In this document: positions 12,066 through 24,900 of the stretch, piece after piece
Position numbering within the stretch: the first letter of the stretch is position 1
Layout of the letters: the number at the start of each line of letters is the position of its first letter
Assembly (NCBI GenBank): GCA_905250125.1
Contig: CAJNOL010000934.1
Location: 1-64,000, forward strand
DNA: 64,000 nt
DNA from: Rotaria sordida
Taxonomy: Eukaryota; Rotifera; Eurotatoria; Philodinida; Philodinidae
Direction: 5' to 3'
Position numbers and translations under genes: made by a program
The notes under the pieces: generated by a model
What the model was told of the DNA's origin: nothing
Seen by the model: the letters and a program-made list of their open reading frames with translations, nothing else
Databases searched by the model: none

Positions 12066-12557
12066 TTATTCTTCTTTCTCATGTTCTATTGGTGGCAATG
12101 TTCGATGAGAAAAAATAGCTTTTTCATGTCCATGACAATCAAAAAGTTGATTAATACTCCATTGTTGAGCAGTATTCCATGTTAATAATTTTGTTTTAAT
12201 TATAACAAATGTTTGTTGTTCTTCTTCATGTGATTCTGATGATTGATTATGTTCTAGTTCATTTGATATTGATATAGGTGTTGCTGTACTTGACCATAAT
12301 TCTATTGTTGTCATTGGTGGAAGAATAAATTTATCCGTAAATGTATATCGAAGATATTGTTGAGAATCTGTTTGTCGTTCAATATACCATCCGGTTAGAT
12401 CATAGGATTTTTTTTGACTTATATTATCAATTATAATAACATCACCTGATGGTGAACATCCATTAAACATAACAGGACCTTTTGAATGACGACGAAAAAC
12501 GGTTTTCGTATGAATAAAATCTTCATTGCTATTATCAACATTCATCGTTTTTGTCAT
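12066..12557 (-). CDS. Stand-alone lamin tail domain protein (163 aa)
   Basis: A single uninterrupted exon from ATG 12557 to TAA 12066. Residues about 28-155 match the lamin tail (immunoglobulin-like) domain of nuclear lamins and protostome cytoplasmic intermediate filaments: GPVMFNGCSPSGDVIIIDNI, YDLTGWYIERQ, YLRYTFTDKFILPPMTTIEL WSS and the closing TWNTAQQWSINQLFDCHGHE. There is no coiled-coil rod in the preceding ~27 residues and no CaaX box at the end (terminus EHEKEE). A polar Q/E/S insert sits between the central strands. It is therefore either a dedicated rod-less tail protein or a fragment of an intermediate-filament gene. The intact frame and divergence argue that it is or was functional. 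Confidence 0.75.
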   Translation of the reverse strand: MTKTMNVDNSNEDFIHTKTVFRRHSKGPVMFNGCSPSGDVIIIDNISQKKSYDLTGWYIERQTDSQQYLRYTFTDKFILPPMTTIELWSSTATPISISNELEHNQSSESHEEEQQTFVIIKTKLLTWNTAQQWSINQLFDCHGHEKAIFSHRTLPPIEHEKEE

Positions 12558-14180
12558 TTTGTTACATTGGTTTGTTGAGTTATTGATTGTCTAATTATAA
12601 ATATGACTGATGTGTGAAATAAAAATGAGAAGATATAACGAACTAGTCAAGCGTTGCTGAATGTTTCGCTCATTGAATTTGATTGCCTCATCGTTATAGA
12701 TTCAAAAAGAAGAAAAAAAAGAAAGAAAGATATACGATATAAGACGAACAAAGAAAGAACACGCAAGAAGAATAGTGTAGAGCAAAAAAATTTTTAATAA
12801 CGCAAACACATATAATTTTCCAAGGAAGCTGACAGACGCGTAGTTTTTTTTTTTTACTTGTTCTTTTTCTCGTGCATAGCTCCGTACTTCTTTTTTTTTC
12901 TCTCCTGATTTCACCATTATTTCATTACTGATCTTTTTCTTGTCATGTATGTTATTCACTTGACAATAAAAAGGTTAGTTTATACGTTAAGTGAACCATT
13001 ATCTTGACTAATTATAGTTTCGATTAAATATTTTTCTTATTTCATTGCCATCGATGATGATAAGATGAAGGACAAACATTGTTATAACATTATTGAAGAA
13101 TCCCTACTAATAAACAACATACAGAACGAAAAAAAAACAAATTCTATAATCGTTCGTATGTCCAATTATAATATATTTTATTATACTTCATTTTTTTTTT
13201 CAATTTATTATTTATTTACAACGTCAAGGATTAATTTCCTTTCATTCCTCGATCTATCGAAAAAAAATTAAAGGTTTCACTAACTATAAACCACAAAGTT
13301 TCGGATTGGATATATGTAGCAAGATCGAAAATAATGAGGCTTTGCATACGATCTGATTTCTGTTGTAAAGACTTTGTAAAATATCTATTAACGAGTATAG
13401 CGAGCAGAATATCACGAGTTTCATGTTGGTTACACGAGTTTTTCAAGGAGATATCTGCTATCATATTGAGTTATGAACAAAAGCAAAGTGAAAGAATAAA
13501 AACAAACGAATGCGTGTTAAATTTTTTCGACAGTGATGCATAACTCATACTGCATACACTTACAGTGAAGAGAATCTGTCGGTAACAATAACAACAATTG
13601 TTGAATAATGCTTATTTGTTTTGTTGTCTAAATGAGTTCTTGACAAAAAAAAAACAAAGCAAAAAATGAACAATCAATACGTTTCTGTATACAAGGACAG
13701 AAGCGTCTTTTTTTTATTTTATGTACTGTAAAAGAACATCTGCACGACGGTTTCAATAACTGTTGTTTGTTGCAATGGTTTTTACATTTCTATGTACAAA
13801 TCAGCATACGAGAATAGAGAGAGAGAGAAAGAAGTTCTTGAAAGAAATGCGGAAGAAAAAGTTCAAAGAATATATGGCAATATTTTTCTTGGATTTTATT
13901 TGTTTCTCGACAATGATAGCAACAGCACAATTTCGATCTTTTTTTTCTTCGCATGTTGGTTAATTAATTATTAAAGAACTTGACTGATCTGTAAATACTA
14001 ATGTTTTTTTTTCATTTTCCTCCTCATTATCGATTTCATTCATTGTCGTAAAGCAAACAATGAATAACAAGCAAATATAGCTAACAACCAAGCTATCGGC
14101 TGCTTCGGTTGCAATCGGACATACAAGTATAAAGGATACGACAGCTACCTTATACACGTATAACTCAAAACTTTTTGCTA
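12558..14180. other. Intergenic, no gene supported
   Basis: AT-rich with several short open frames of low-complexity composition (for example around 13763-13974 over a GA-rich repeat). None resembles a protein I know. It could include a lost 5' exon of the following pseudogene, but I cannot identify one. Confidence 0.35.
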
Positions 14181-15768
14181 GGTCTGGTTTGACAGTAGTA
14201 TTGATCAGGAGAAAAACATAAACTGTAAGAATACAACATCAAAATTAAAAGAGATACTAAATAAAGTAGATACATTCACTGATGCAGATGAATGTATCAA
14301 TTCTATCAGCGATATTAAAGAAGAGAAAGTGTTTATGATTTCTTCAATTACAATTGGAAAAACAATCGTTCGCATCATACATGACATACAGCCAGCTCAG
14401 TACTGCTTCTATTTTTTTGTGGGGAACAAAGTCTCGTATGAACAATAGACCAAACATTAGTAAAAGAACAGATGTTTTTACAGTTATTGCATCTCTCTAC
14501 AAATTACTTGAACAAACGGCACATGAATATGATCAAAACTTGAGTTTGATTAGTTTTATCACTAACAGTAGTGGAAGTAGCAAGGAAAAATCTCGAACAA
14601 TTGGATTCGTCATTTATATATACACAAATCATGAAAGAAATTTTATTAACTATATATTTCGATCAACAACATATCAATGATTTTAATAGATACTAGTGCA
14701 AAATTTTCGTCGAGAATCCGAAAGAATTTGAAACTGTTGACAAGCTGATACATGAATACCATCATCATTTCTCAATTTGGTAGTATATCTATCAAAGTTT
14801 TCTTTATTCGATGCTCATCAGATAATTACAGATGTAAGACATACACATTTGAAAATCGTTTATTATCTTTCGTAGTCAAAGTTTGTCACAGATAGGCTTT
14901 GATAAAGTGATCAAGACAGAATGTAGACTTTTATCATTTAATCATTTCTTATGGATTAGTAAGGACTGTCAAATATTACTAAAAATTATTCGTCAAACTA
15001 TTGAAACGTCCGGTTCGGTTGGCATTTTATTCATCATGAAAATTGGATTGCCCACCGTGTCAACACTATTCGCCAATGTCGGTGTATGGTCGGTTGTTTC
15101 AAAAAAGAAGAAATTCTCTTCTTCATACATTCTATCTTTCATTTTGGTCGAGTCCAACAAATTAACAACGATCGTCGTTGGCAAATAGGTCTTACGCTAG
15201 TTACTGGAAACGACCTGAAACACTGTGCACTTATTGGAGAAATGCGTAAAGAGACTTATCCTCAGGAGTAAAAATGGAATCGATTGTGTATGTTGTTGAT
15301 TAAACTGGAGTGATTCAACAAAACTCAAAGCGTGTATGATATTCTGCTTGATTAAATAACAATGGAACTGAAACAGTCATTTATTTATCATCAACTCGAA
15401 TGGATCAAGGAGAACATGAAGATACCACTACCTATTATAAAAAAATCCATTAAAGTCAACCAGAAGATTCTCTCAGCAATGGACGCCATTTGGATTCCTT
15501 TCTACAACAACATTGGTTCGATGTATAGCAACATGATAACTATTCGAATGTATCTTCATCTTATCGCAAAGCTCTTCCTGTAAATTATCTGAATTTAGCT
15601 AGTTCTTACAATAATATCGACTGAATTTTTAGAAACATGAGTGATTACTCGAGAGCATTTTTGTATTATGAACATGTCCTTGAAACTGGACAACGTTCAC
15701 TATCTGAGCATCATCCTAATCTTCTTGCTATTCGAAAGAGTATTGAATTTATAAAAGAGAAATTGTAA
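14181..15768 (+). pseudogene. Decayed bdelloid-type ADP-ribosyltransferase plus TPR gene
   Basis: Similarity to the bdelloid-type NAD-arginine ADP-ribosyltransferase family with C-terminal kinesin-light-chain-like TPRs runs through the whole interval but changes frame repeatedly and crosses stops. Segments in order: VWFDSSIDQEK..IVRIIHDIQPAQYCFYFF (14181-14446, stop); FTVIASLYKLLEQTAHEYDQ (frame 14354-14680); LEQLDSSFIYTQIMKEILL (another frame near 14600); a degenerate stretch near 14710-14820; the transferase core LLSFNHFLWISKD and GILFIMKI (14883-15188); EEILFFIHSIFHFG..GEMRKETYPQE (15086-15271); TPR pieces HQLEWIKENMK and YNNIGSMYSN (15362-15583); and SRAFLYYEHVLETGQRSLSE ending at TAA 15768. 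The residue aligned with the first glutamate of the catalytic ExE looks like lysine. The start at 14181 follows an AG and may be an old exon boundary. Confidence 0.85.
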
Positions 15769-16902
15769 TTGATCTTCGTTTTGTTTGAAGAAATGAATGT
15801 AGTGAAGGAAAAGAGCGTTCTTTGTTTAAAGAGATACGCGCATGCACAGAGAAACTCTGCTTTATCCATAGCACAATTGGATGATGCTAACCAGTAACGT
15901 AAACAATATATATATATATTCGAACAATCGGTACATATTGTAAATAAAATATCTTCACGGTATACTTTGTCTTTTGCTAATATAGTGAGTGTAGATGCAA
16001 AGGAAAGTGAATAAAATACCTATACGCACAATCCACACCCACATTTGTAACTGTAGAAGAATCGAAAGAAACCATTTATCTATGTAGTATTCAAATTCTA
16101 AATGATTGTTCCATTATGAGAGAAGAAGAATGAAAGCATGATGATAAAGTAAGATTTCGGACTTTGATGAATTCATTAGTTTTATACGAAGTAAGCAATA
16201 GTTTTTCGATCCGGGTAGTTCGTTCGTTCGACTGAAACTGAAACATATGGTTAGAATGATGTCGCTCATTGTTTGTGATGAAATAATTGGTCCGAAGAAA
16301 GCAACAAATAGAAATAAGAGTAAACAATAAATAAACTTACTGGAAGTAAAAATTGAATCTCAAACCGGAAGAAAACTCAAAAGAGATATCTTTATGTTTA
16401 AATTGATCGTTCATTTTCTCCTATATGCAATCGGATGTATAAAAATCACTTCCAATAGACATTTATAAATTTCTTCAACGTAAATAGATAAGTTTCAATA
16501 ATTTACTTATCGAATTTGAAGAAAAACTTTCATCTACTTCTAATATCCGAGGCATTCAAACAACTTAAATTTTATGTATAATAATCCTTCATATTCAAGA
16601 ACTTCTATAATACAGATTTTCGATTAGATTAAGGTCGAGGTTATATCTAAAATCTGAGTCAATACTCGAATATGGATGTATACAACTAGTTTTGCTAATT
16701 CCTCAATTACAGGTCTTTTTTGCATCTTATGCAGTGACATTTTATCACTCCACATATATGTTATTCACCTATTTAACATAAATATAACCTAGAATTTTTG
16801 TATAAAGATCAGATGTGTAAAAACTGTATTCCAATAATTTGAAAAAAAAACATGTTTTTTACTGTTTTAGATCTATTTATCCAAAAACAAGAAATAAGAA
16901 CA
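15769..16902. other. Intergenic
   Basis: Upstream region of EF-Tu. A weak inverted repeat of about 25 bp arms is centred near 16500 (TTTCTTCAA..GATAAGT against its complement). No gene is seen. Confidence 0.35.
16861..16870 (+). promoter_or_regulatory. Candidate trans-splice acceptor of EF-Tu gene
   Basis: ACTGTTTTAG followed by ATCTATTT, 32 nt upstream of the first ATG. Same AG|ATCT context as RPL7 and RPS25. Confidence 0.45.
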
Positions 16903-19900
16903 ATGTTAAGCACAAGAGCAATGTTTTGTGCACGGCAAATAACACCTACTTATCGGCATCTTATAAAGGTATATTTCATTGAAGAAAAGATAATAAACTT
17001 TTAAATAAGTCTATTGATTAACTCCATTCAGAAAAACAATAAAAAAAAACCTATCACCTTCTCCTTCTATATAATCATCAAACCCAATAGAAATAACATA
17101 ATTTTATTTGAAGATGCTCATTTCATATTTTCTTAACTATATAAAACCTTTTTCTAGCAAAATAAAAATATTTTTTCGATATGAAAAATAATTAATAATC
17201 ATTTAAAGAATCAATTCTTTTCATTTTTTTTTAGCAACCAATCACTGATATGTCTTTAATTAATGCATATTTACGACGATGTCTTGCTCAAGTTGTTGTT
17301 GAAAAAAAGACATTTAAACGTGATAAACCACATGTTAATATTGGTACAATTGGTCATGTTGATCATGGTAAAACAACTCTAACAGCTGCTATTACTCGAA
17401 GTAAGACTATTGTAAAACAAAAGAAATAAATATTAATCTTATGTCTATTTCTTTTTGTTTTTTTTAAATACAAAAAGTTCTTAGTGAAAAAAAATTAGCT
17501 AAAGTAAAAAAATATGAAGAAATTGATAATGCACCTGAAGAAAAAAAACGTGGTATTACAATTAATGCAGCACATATTGAATATTCAACAACGAATCGAC
17601 ATTATGGTCATGTTGATTGTCCTGGTCATGCTGATTATATTAAAGTATATTATTTTCAAAGAGAAAAATCAGAAAAATTTTAATATATATTTGATTCATT
17701 TTAGAATATGATTACAGGTTCATCACAAATGGATGGTGCAATACTTGTTGTTGCTGCAACTGACGGTGTTATGCCACAAACACGTGAACATCTTCTTCTT
17801 GCTAAACAAGTTAATAGAAATATTTTATTTTATTTAATTTAATTTTTAATTATTAATTGTTATTCATATTTGTAGATTGGTATTGAAAAAATTGTTGTTT
17901 TTATGAATAAAGCAGATGCAGCTGATAAAGAAATGATTGAATTAGTAAGTTTTGTTTTTTTATTGAGAAAATTTGAAATTCGATTTATTCATTAAGAAAA
18001 AGAAAACCGATGTATTCTTTTTTTTTTCTTTCATATTAGGTTGAACTTGAATTACGTGAATTATTAACACAAATTGGTTTTGATGGTGAACATACTCCGA
18101 TTATACCTGGTTCAGCATTATATGCACTTGAAGTATGTAAAGATAATTTATTTATGATTTTTCGATTTAATAATTTTTCTTTTCAGGATCGAGATCCAAA
18201 ATTAGGTAAAGAATCTGTATTAAAATTACTCGAAGCTGTAGATACATATATTCCTGTACCACCACGAGCTATTGATCAACCATTTTTATTACCTGTTGAA
18301 CATGTTTATACAATACCGAGTATGAATTTAAATCATACAATTAATTTTAATGTTTTTATCTTTGGTTTGTTTTTCTCAGATAAAGGTACTATTGTAACTG
18401 GACGTGTTGAACGTGGTAATGCAAAAAAAGGTGATCCAATTGAAGTTGTTGGACATAATAAAATCAATAAAGGAATTATTGGAGGTAAAAAATAGAATAT
18501 ATGACGGTTATGCCAATGTATATGTTCATCTACCAAGGGAACATACAGAACTGTCGGACGCCATCGTTCGACAGTTGGATATATTCTCTTGCAAGTATTT
18601 TCTCAATATCATTATGTCTTAATCTTTTTTTTAAAATATCTAATGACCAACTTTAACAAATAAGAGAGTGTGTTTAAGTCTAGTCGTTGAAGTTTTGAAC
18701 TTTCGAAAAAAGAAAATATGTAAATGAATTATTTTTCTTTTACAAATCTCACAAAAATAACGGTTTTGAATTAGTGATTTTGAAATTTTCAGGAAAAATT
18801 TTTATTAATTGATGAAAATAATCAGTCAATATAATTCAACATTTTTTCAATTTCAAGAAAAATAGATGAATGGTGCATCAGACTAAAATGCTAGAATTTG
18901 AATAGAAACTCTTTATTCGGGTACATTGCGCAAAGTAAACAAAAGTCTGATGTATTTTTGGCTCAATTATAATAAAGTAAGGTTTGAGTCAAAATACTTA
19001 GTTGAGATGAACTTCAGTGTACATTATAAGAAAGAGTGTACTTACTAGGAAAGTCCTATGACTGATACACTACTTTTGAGTCGAGACTATGTGCATTATG
19101 TAGAGCGAAATGAGCTGTGGAGATGCTGAACTTTTACGGTATTGTTTAAATGAATGCTGTGGTCTCCCTCAGAAACATCATAAAAAATGATTTTCGAATT
19201 TTGACTTGAAACTTTGCATAGATCATAATAAATTACTCTCGTTCAGGCCTATCTCTATGGAAATTTTCAAGTCGAAATTCCCAAATTAGTTTTCTAAGTA
19301 TTTCTGAGAGAAACCGTGGCATTCATTTAAACAACACCGTAAAAGTGCAGTATCTCCGCAGCAATAACCTAAGGTCAAAGACTCTTTTCAGAATATTCAC
19401 AGTTCATTTGGGGCTACATAATTCACATAGTCTTGACTCAAAAGTGATTTATCACTTGGAGGACTTTCCTCATAAGTTGTAGTCTGTTTTGAATCGTAAA
19501 AAAAATTAATGCATAGCCATATTGAGAAAATACTTAGAAGAACATTTATTCTGGTGCACAAATTATTTTAGAAAAATTGATTGAAAAAAAAAACATTTAA
19601 TTGAAGGCTTGGAAATGTTTCATCAAACGATTGAACAAGCACAACCAGGCGATCAATTAGGCATATTACTTAAAAATGTTCGAAAAGAAGATGTTCGTAG
19701 AGGTGTATTTGTTGCTAAACCAGGCTCAATAAAGATGTATAATAAATTTGATTGTCAAGTAAAATATTAAAAAAAAAATTATCAAATTTTGTTTTATAAT
19801 TTTTATTCTGATTTGTTTATATTCATTAGACTTATTTCTTATCTAAAGAAGAAGGTGGTCGTGAAGAACCAATTCCAAAAGAATTTGCATTAACTATGTA

Positions 19901-20216
19901 TTGTCGAACATATGATATTGGTGTTAAAGGTGTTGTACCTGAAGGTCGTGAAATGATTATGCCAGGTGAAGATGGAACATTGACATTGTATTCAAGCAAA
20001 CGAATGGTTTGTTGTTGTTTTTCAAAAGGATAAAAAACAAATATTGCTTATTTTTTTTTTTTTTTTGTATTATGAAATATTTAGGTTTTGGAAAAAGGTG
20101 CTCGATTTACATTACGTGATGCAGATAATAAAACAGTCGGAACTGGTGTTGTGACAAATATACATCCAGAGCCTCCACCAGAAGAATTGAAAAAATTTTG
20201 GAAACGAGCAGCTTAA
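16903..20216 (+). CDS. TUFM: Mitochondrial elongation factor Tu, 11 exons
   Basis: GTPase that delivers aminoacyl-tRNA to the mitochondrial ribosome. Exons: 16903-16968, 17235-17400, 17478-17644, 17705-17809, 17876-17944, 18040-18132, 18187-18319, 18380-18484, 19607-19758, 19830-20006, 20085-20216; 454 residues, as in other animals. The first ~45 residues are basic and hydroxylated ([20 protein letters not shown]), a mitochondrial targeting peptide. Motifs: GHVDHGKT (P-loop), [12 protein letters not shown] (switch I region), [10 protein letters not shown] (G3), MNKADA (G4, NKxD), GSAL (G5), then [10 protein letters not shown] (domain 2) and the C-terminal barrel with [12 protein letters not shown] and TVGTGVV. 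Introns are mostly 47-75 nt, but intron 8 (18485-19606) is 1.12 kb and carries a foldback repeat. Intact frame throughout. Confidence 0.97.
19040..19480. repeat. Long inverted repeat inside EF-Tu intron 8
   Basis: Left arm about 19040-19235, right arm about 19265-19480, similarity by eye about 80% with one gap. Matching blocks: GGAAAGTCCT / AGGACTTTCC, CTTTTGAGTC / GACTCAAAAG, TTTTACGGT..TGTTTAAATGAATGC / GCATTCATTTAAACAACACCGTAAAA. The loop is about 30 nt. The element occupies 40% of an intron that is otherwise far longer than its neighbours. Confidence 0.9.
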
Positions 20217-21984
20217 AAACAAAAAATTCTGTTTACTTTGTTTGTGTAGGATTGTTTTTTTTTTCATATGGAAATTTTCGTCTGTGTAAACATTTTTAAA
20301 ATAAAAATCAATGGTACACAGAATTTAAATGATAATTTCCATGTCTTTAAGAAAGTACATGTGTGTACGTTGAAAATATTTTCGAATGACTTGACTTCTC
20401 TGAAGATGTTCCGGTTATTTTCATTTTTGTATTAAGAAGGTCTTGATTTACCTCGGATAGATTTTTTAAGAATGAAAAGCACTCTTTATTTATAGAATAT
20501 AATAGGAAAGCTAATTTAGGTAAAGGTTTAATATATAGGTTTTCATTAACTATTGAGTATTTGTTAAATGATACGTTTTAAATAGGCTTATAAAATATAT
20601 GAACAATGCATATCATTATGAATATATTTATTTATTCTATAAAGTACTATTCAAAATTATAATAACAAAGAATTTTTGATATTTTTTTCTCCTGTGATGC
20701 TGAGTATTTAACACAAGTGCAGATGGTCATTTGAATAGCTAATAAAGTTTTTTAAAAAATCAAACACGTTGCGAAAGTTCATTTTTAATAGCACCATCTG
20801 ACAGAGCCAGTGATGATCCGAAGCAGCCAACATTCGGGACAATGCAAAAAAAAATATTTCATCTGTGCTAGGAAAAAATTAAAATTTTTCATGATTGGCG
20901 AAAGAAATATTACATTCCCATGGTCGGATCACCACTGCGAAGAGCACAAAATTATGAATAATAGCACGGGTCATCGCGTTTTTTTTTGCGATCTTCTCTT
21001 TTAAAGTTACAAGCATCACAACAAACAGAACAATGCATTTTTTTTTTCAGAGAATTTTTAGATAAATTTTGCTTGTTTTGGTAATGCTTGTAAGAGAAAG
21101 TCGTAAAAAACGCGACGACTTCTCGTATTGTTCACAATTTTGTAGTCTTTCAGATGATATTGTTAAAAATGAATTCTCAAAATGTCTACCGAGACATGAG
21201 AACTACTGTATTCGGTATTGTAGAAAAACTTTCTCACATAGCCCAACTATGAAACCTTGGTATACACAGTGCATCCGATAGAGAACTTTATTAACTATTC
21301 AAATTACGATTTGACTTTGTGTGACGCACTCAGCATCACAGAAACAAAAAATATCACGAATATCTTGTTCTTATAATTTTGAGTGGTACTATGTAGGACA
21401 TGTCTTTTGGATAGACATTATTGAAAAACTACACATTTTTACAAAGGCTTAATATCTTGTTTAATATATTATTATTGAAACATGTAAGATTTCAAATGCT
21501 AACGTTTTTATTTTAACATTAATACGTATTTATATAAGAGAATTCTTCTTTATAAATTAATTCGTTGTGGATGTCTTTTTTTTTTCTTTAGAAAATAAAA
21601 ATGAAAAAGAGAAGCTTATTTAAAATGAGATATCTAATTCAAAAAGAAAATATTTCATTATAACTATTGTATTAATAACTTTTTAGGATTAGTTAATGTC
21701 TAAAATTCCTATTATTCATACATCTTTGTTAAAAAAAAAGTAGTTACTTCAAATAATAATAATAATTAACTAAATTTTTTCCTTTCCTTCAAAGAATTTT
21801 CTTCAATTTTCTACGCATCGGTTAGAAGAAAAAGAACGAGAAAGATAAATTTTTTTTTCTTTTATCCTAGCTACCGTTGACAAGGAAGTCATCGTTAAGG
21901 TATGTTATCAACTTATGGCATCATAATGACATTATTATAATATATTAATAAAAAAAAAGACTTCTTTTTTTTACATTTACAAAA
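20217..21984. other. Intergenic with a large foldback
   Basis: 3' flank of EF-Tu and 5' flank of the PLAT gene. Contains the inverted repeat at 20691-21346 and no recognisable coding region. Confidence 0.4.
20691..21346. repeat. Long inverted repeat, 60-bp arms, 530-nt loop
   Basis: Left arm 20691-20753 (CTGTGATGCTGAGT..ACACAA..ATTTGAATAGCTAATAAAG) pairs with right arm 21284-21346 (CTTTATTAACTATTCAAATT..TTGTGT..ACTCAGCATCACAG). A smaller nested inverted repeat (TGATCCGA at about 20813-20820 against TCGGATCA at 20934-20941) lies inside. Confidence 0.75.
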
Positions 21985-24900
21985 ATGGATATTAAATATA
22001 CTGGTGGTGATTTACCTTGGTCACTTCCATTTGGTGATCATTTTAATTCATCAAATTCACAAGAAACTAGTTAAGTGAAGATATATAGAATTGTCTAAAT
22101 ATCATTTTTTGTTAATTCAGATAGTGAATTAAAAACTATTGCTCATCGACATAATTTTCAAACATTATATGAGCAATTGACTAATTCTAACAATAATTCA
22201 AAATGGACAAATGCAGGTGTATTTTTTACTAATAAAACAATTAATTCAAATCTAACTGGAATTCATAATACAGGTTTGAAGGTTTGAAGAAAATTTTTAA
22301 TATAGAAAAAGAAATATGAATATTTAGATTTTTATGATGATCATAATCATACATTTTGTTATTTATGTTCAATAAATCAACATCAACATGAACGAACTAA
22401 ACCACGTGATGAATCTAAAGTATATTTTTAATTAAATTCATTAGTTAATAATACGTCTATTTTTTATTATTATTATTATTAAGAAACGTAAACTTATTCC
22501 ATATAAAAATCCTAAAGCTCTTTTATCATCATCATCATCATCAGATCGAATACAACAAAATTCTTCACCATCACTTGATTTAATAGCTTATCGATTTATT
22601 GTACGAACTGGTACACAAAAAAATTGTGGTACACGAGCTCAAGTAATAAAAAATAAAATAAAATAAAATTGATTCTTGTACTTTTTCTTTTCAAGGTATT
22701 TTTATATTTATATGGAACTGAAAAGAATTGGACATCAATTCATTTACGAGGACATAATAATAAAAGTTTATCAACATCTATAGATGGTTTTCCAAGGGGT
22801 TCTATTCGAACATTTTGTTTGAAAGGTCCAAATATTGGTCAATTACATCATTTAAATGTGAATGTAAATAATATTAGAGTTTATTGTTAATTTTTTAATT
22901 CTTCTTCTTTTTTTTTTAGCTTGTTGGTTCTCGTTCAGATAAAGAATGGTTTTTAAAAGAAATTGAAATAACTAATTTAAATAATGCAATAACATGGTTA
23001 TGTGAATTTAATTGTTGGTTACCAAAAACTGATGAACAACAAATAAATGAAATAAAACCAAATGTTTATCAACAAACTAAATTATCATTATCAAGTAAAA
23101 TATTTGAATTAAAATTTATTATAATTTTTATTCCATTATATATATATATATATGTAATATATTTAGTTTATATTCTACAAATTCGTACAGGTGAAAAATC
23201 CATTGTTGATACTAATACAAATATTCAAATTCAAATTCGTGGATCAGTAAATCAAACACGTCAATTAACATTAATAAATAATCAAACTAATCTATTTGAA
23301 AAAAATCAATTAGATACATTTGCAATTGTTGGTTCAGATCTAGGAGATTTATTAGAAATTATGTAAGTATTAGATGAATATTTTTTTTTGCATATGAACA
23401 AAGAAATTTTTATTTCAAGTGTTGAATCAGATAAAAATCAATCGACAATGAATTGGCATATAAAAGATATGATAATATGGAAAATAATACCAAATGATGA
23501 TCATAAACAATCTTATGTTTATTTTCCATTTAATATTTGTCTTAATAAAAAATTGAATAAATTTAAAGCAAATAAAGAAATATATCCATTAATAGATAAT
23601 CATTTAAAAGGTAATTTCCATTTTGAAAGAAGATTTTTCATGTATTCTTTTTTTTGTTTTTTCTGTTTATATTTCTAGGTCCTATATGTTATCAAGTGAT
23701 TGTTAAAACTGGTAATGTAACAAATGCTGGAACTGATGCTAATGTTTTTTTGATTATTTATGGAAAAAGTGGTCGTACAGTTATTCATCAACTTAATAAT
23801 CGAATTAAAAATGATTTTGAACGAAATACAATATCAGAATTTACTGTAAGAAATTATTTCTAACGAAATATTTAACTAGTATAAATTTTAAACAAATACG
23901 TCAATCTTTGAAAATTTATTTTACTGACGAAAGATTAGATCGAAAGTTTTTTCCTAACTGTATGTTCAAAAAAGTTCTATCATATTTCGTCTTTCAGTAA
24001 GAAGCATAGCTTTAAACAGCACTAATATGTGATCTATTGAAAAGGAAATGAATATCACAGAAGGTACCAATCTCATAGTATTTTACGATTTATTTCGGTT
24101 CATTTCATGAGATAGTGTTTATCTTTTCTTTTATCAGATTATCATCTCTATTCTCGACAAATCATGCGGAAGATACTATGGAATTCGTTGAGAAAACGTA
24201 TCGTCGGATTTCTAGTCATTGGCTTAGACATATTTATAGAATGAGTATCTGAAGTAGACATTGCGGGATCAAGTTTTTAGATGTCGGTGCAGAGAAAATT
24301 ATTCCAGAATTTATTCATATCATATCTAAAATAATTCTTCAATACTCGTTTTTTATTTATTCAGTTGAAGACTAACATTTTTTTTGAGTCATCTCTCTTG
24401 AATTATGCTCTGATTCATAAGATAATTTGCTTAAATATTGTACTATAAAACTTGAGTTCGAGTCCCAACTATTGGGACCGCGACTAGTCCCGCACATGTC
24501 TAATCTCAAGTCATTCATAGTCATCATTTCAACTGGTTGTATTAATAACATCATTGTTTTTCAAATTGTCTATCGTATCATCTAATTTTTCTAGCACGCT
24601 AAGTCCCAGCAACAGAGTTTAATAGCTAGTATGTTAAGGTACAAGCCTCCGGTGGGTATATAAGAAGAAAAGTAAGCATGCAGAATGTACATCTCTGGCA
24701 CGAACCAATTTCATGTTTCATAATCATCGTTTAATAAATCATCAGTTGCTGTTCAGATATAAGAATATTATTATAAATACTGTTCTATCGCCTGACAATA
24801 CAACTCAAATAAATAATGCGACGATTACATCTATTTTTATTTTGTGTAACATGTATTCGTGGAATTACTAAATATCTTATAGAATATGCATGACTAATTT

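Noticed and set aside
13763-13974. Two overlapping open frames with a hydrophobic end
   Set aside because: They run over a GA-rich simple repeat and lack homologues or splice support.
16430-16600. Additional foldback upstream of EF-Tu
   Set aside because: Only about 25 bp of convincing pairing; too weak to list as a repeat.
24440-24500. tRNA-like B-box (GAGTTCGAGTCC) suggesting a tRNA gene or SINE
   Set aside because: No A-box at suitable distance and no cloverleaf could be drawn; the T-arm stem does not pair.
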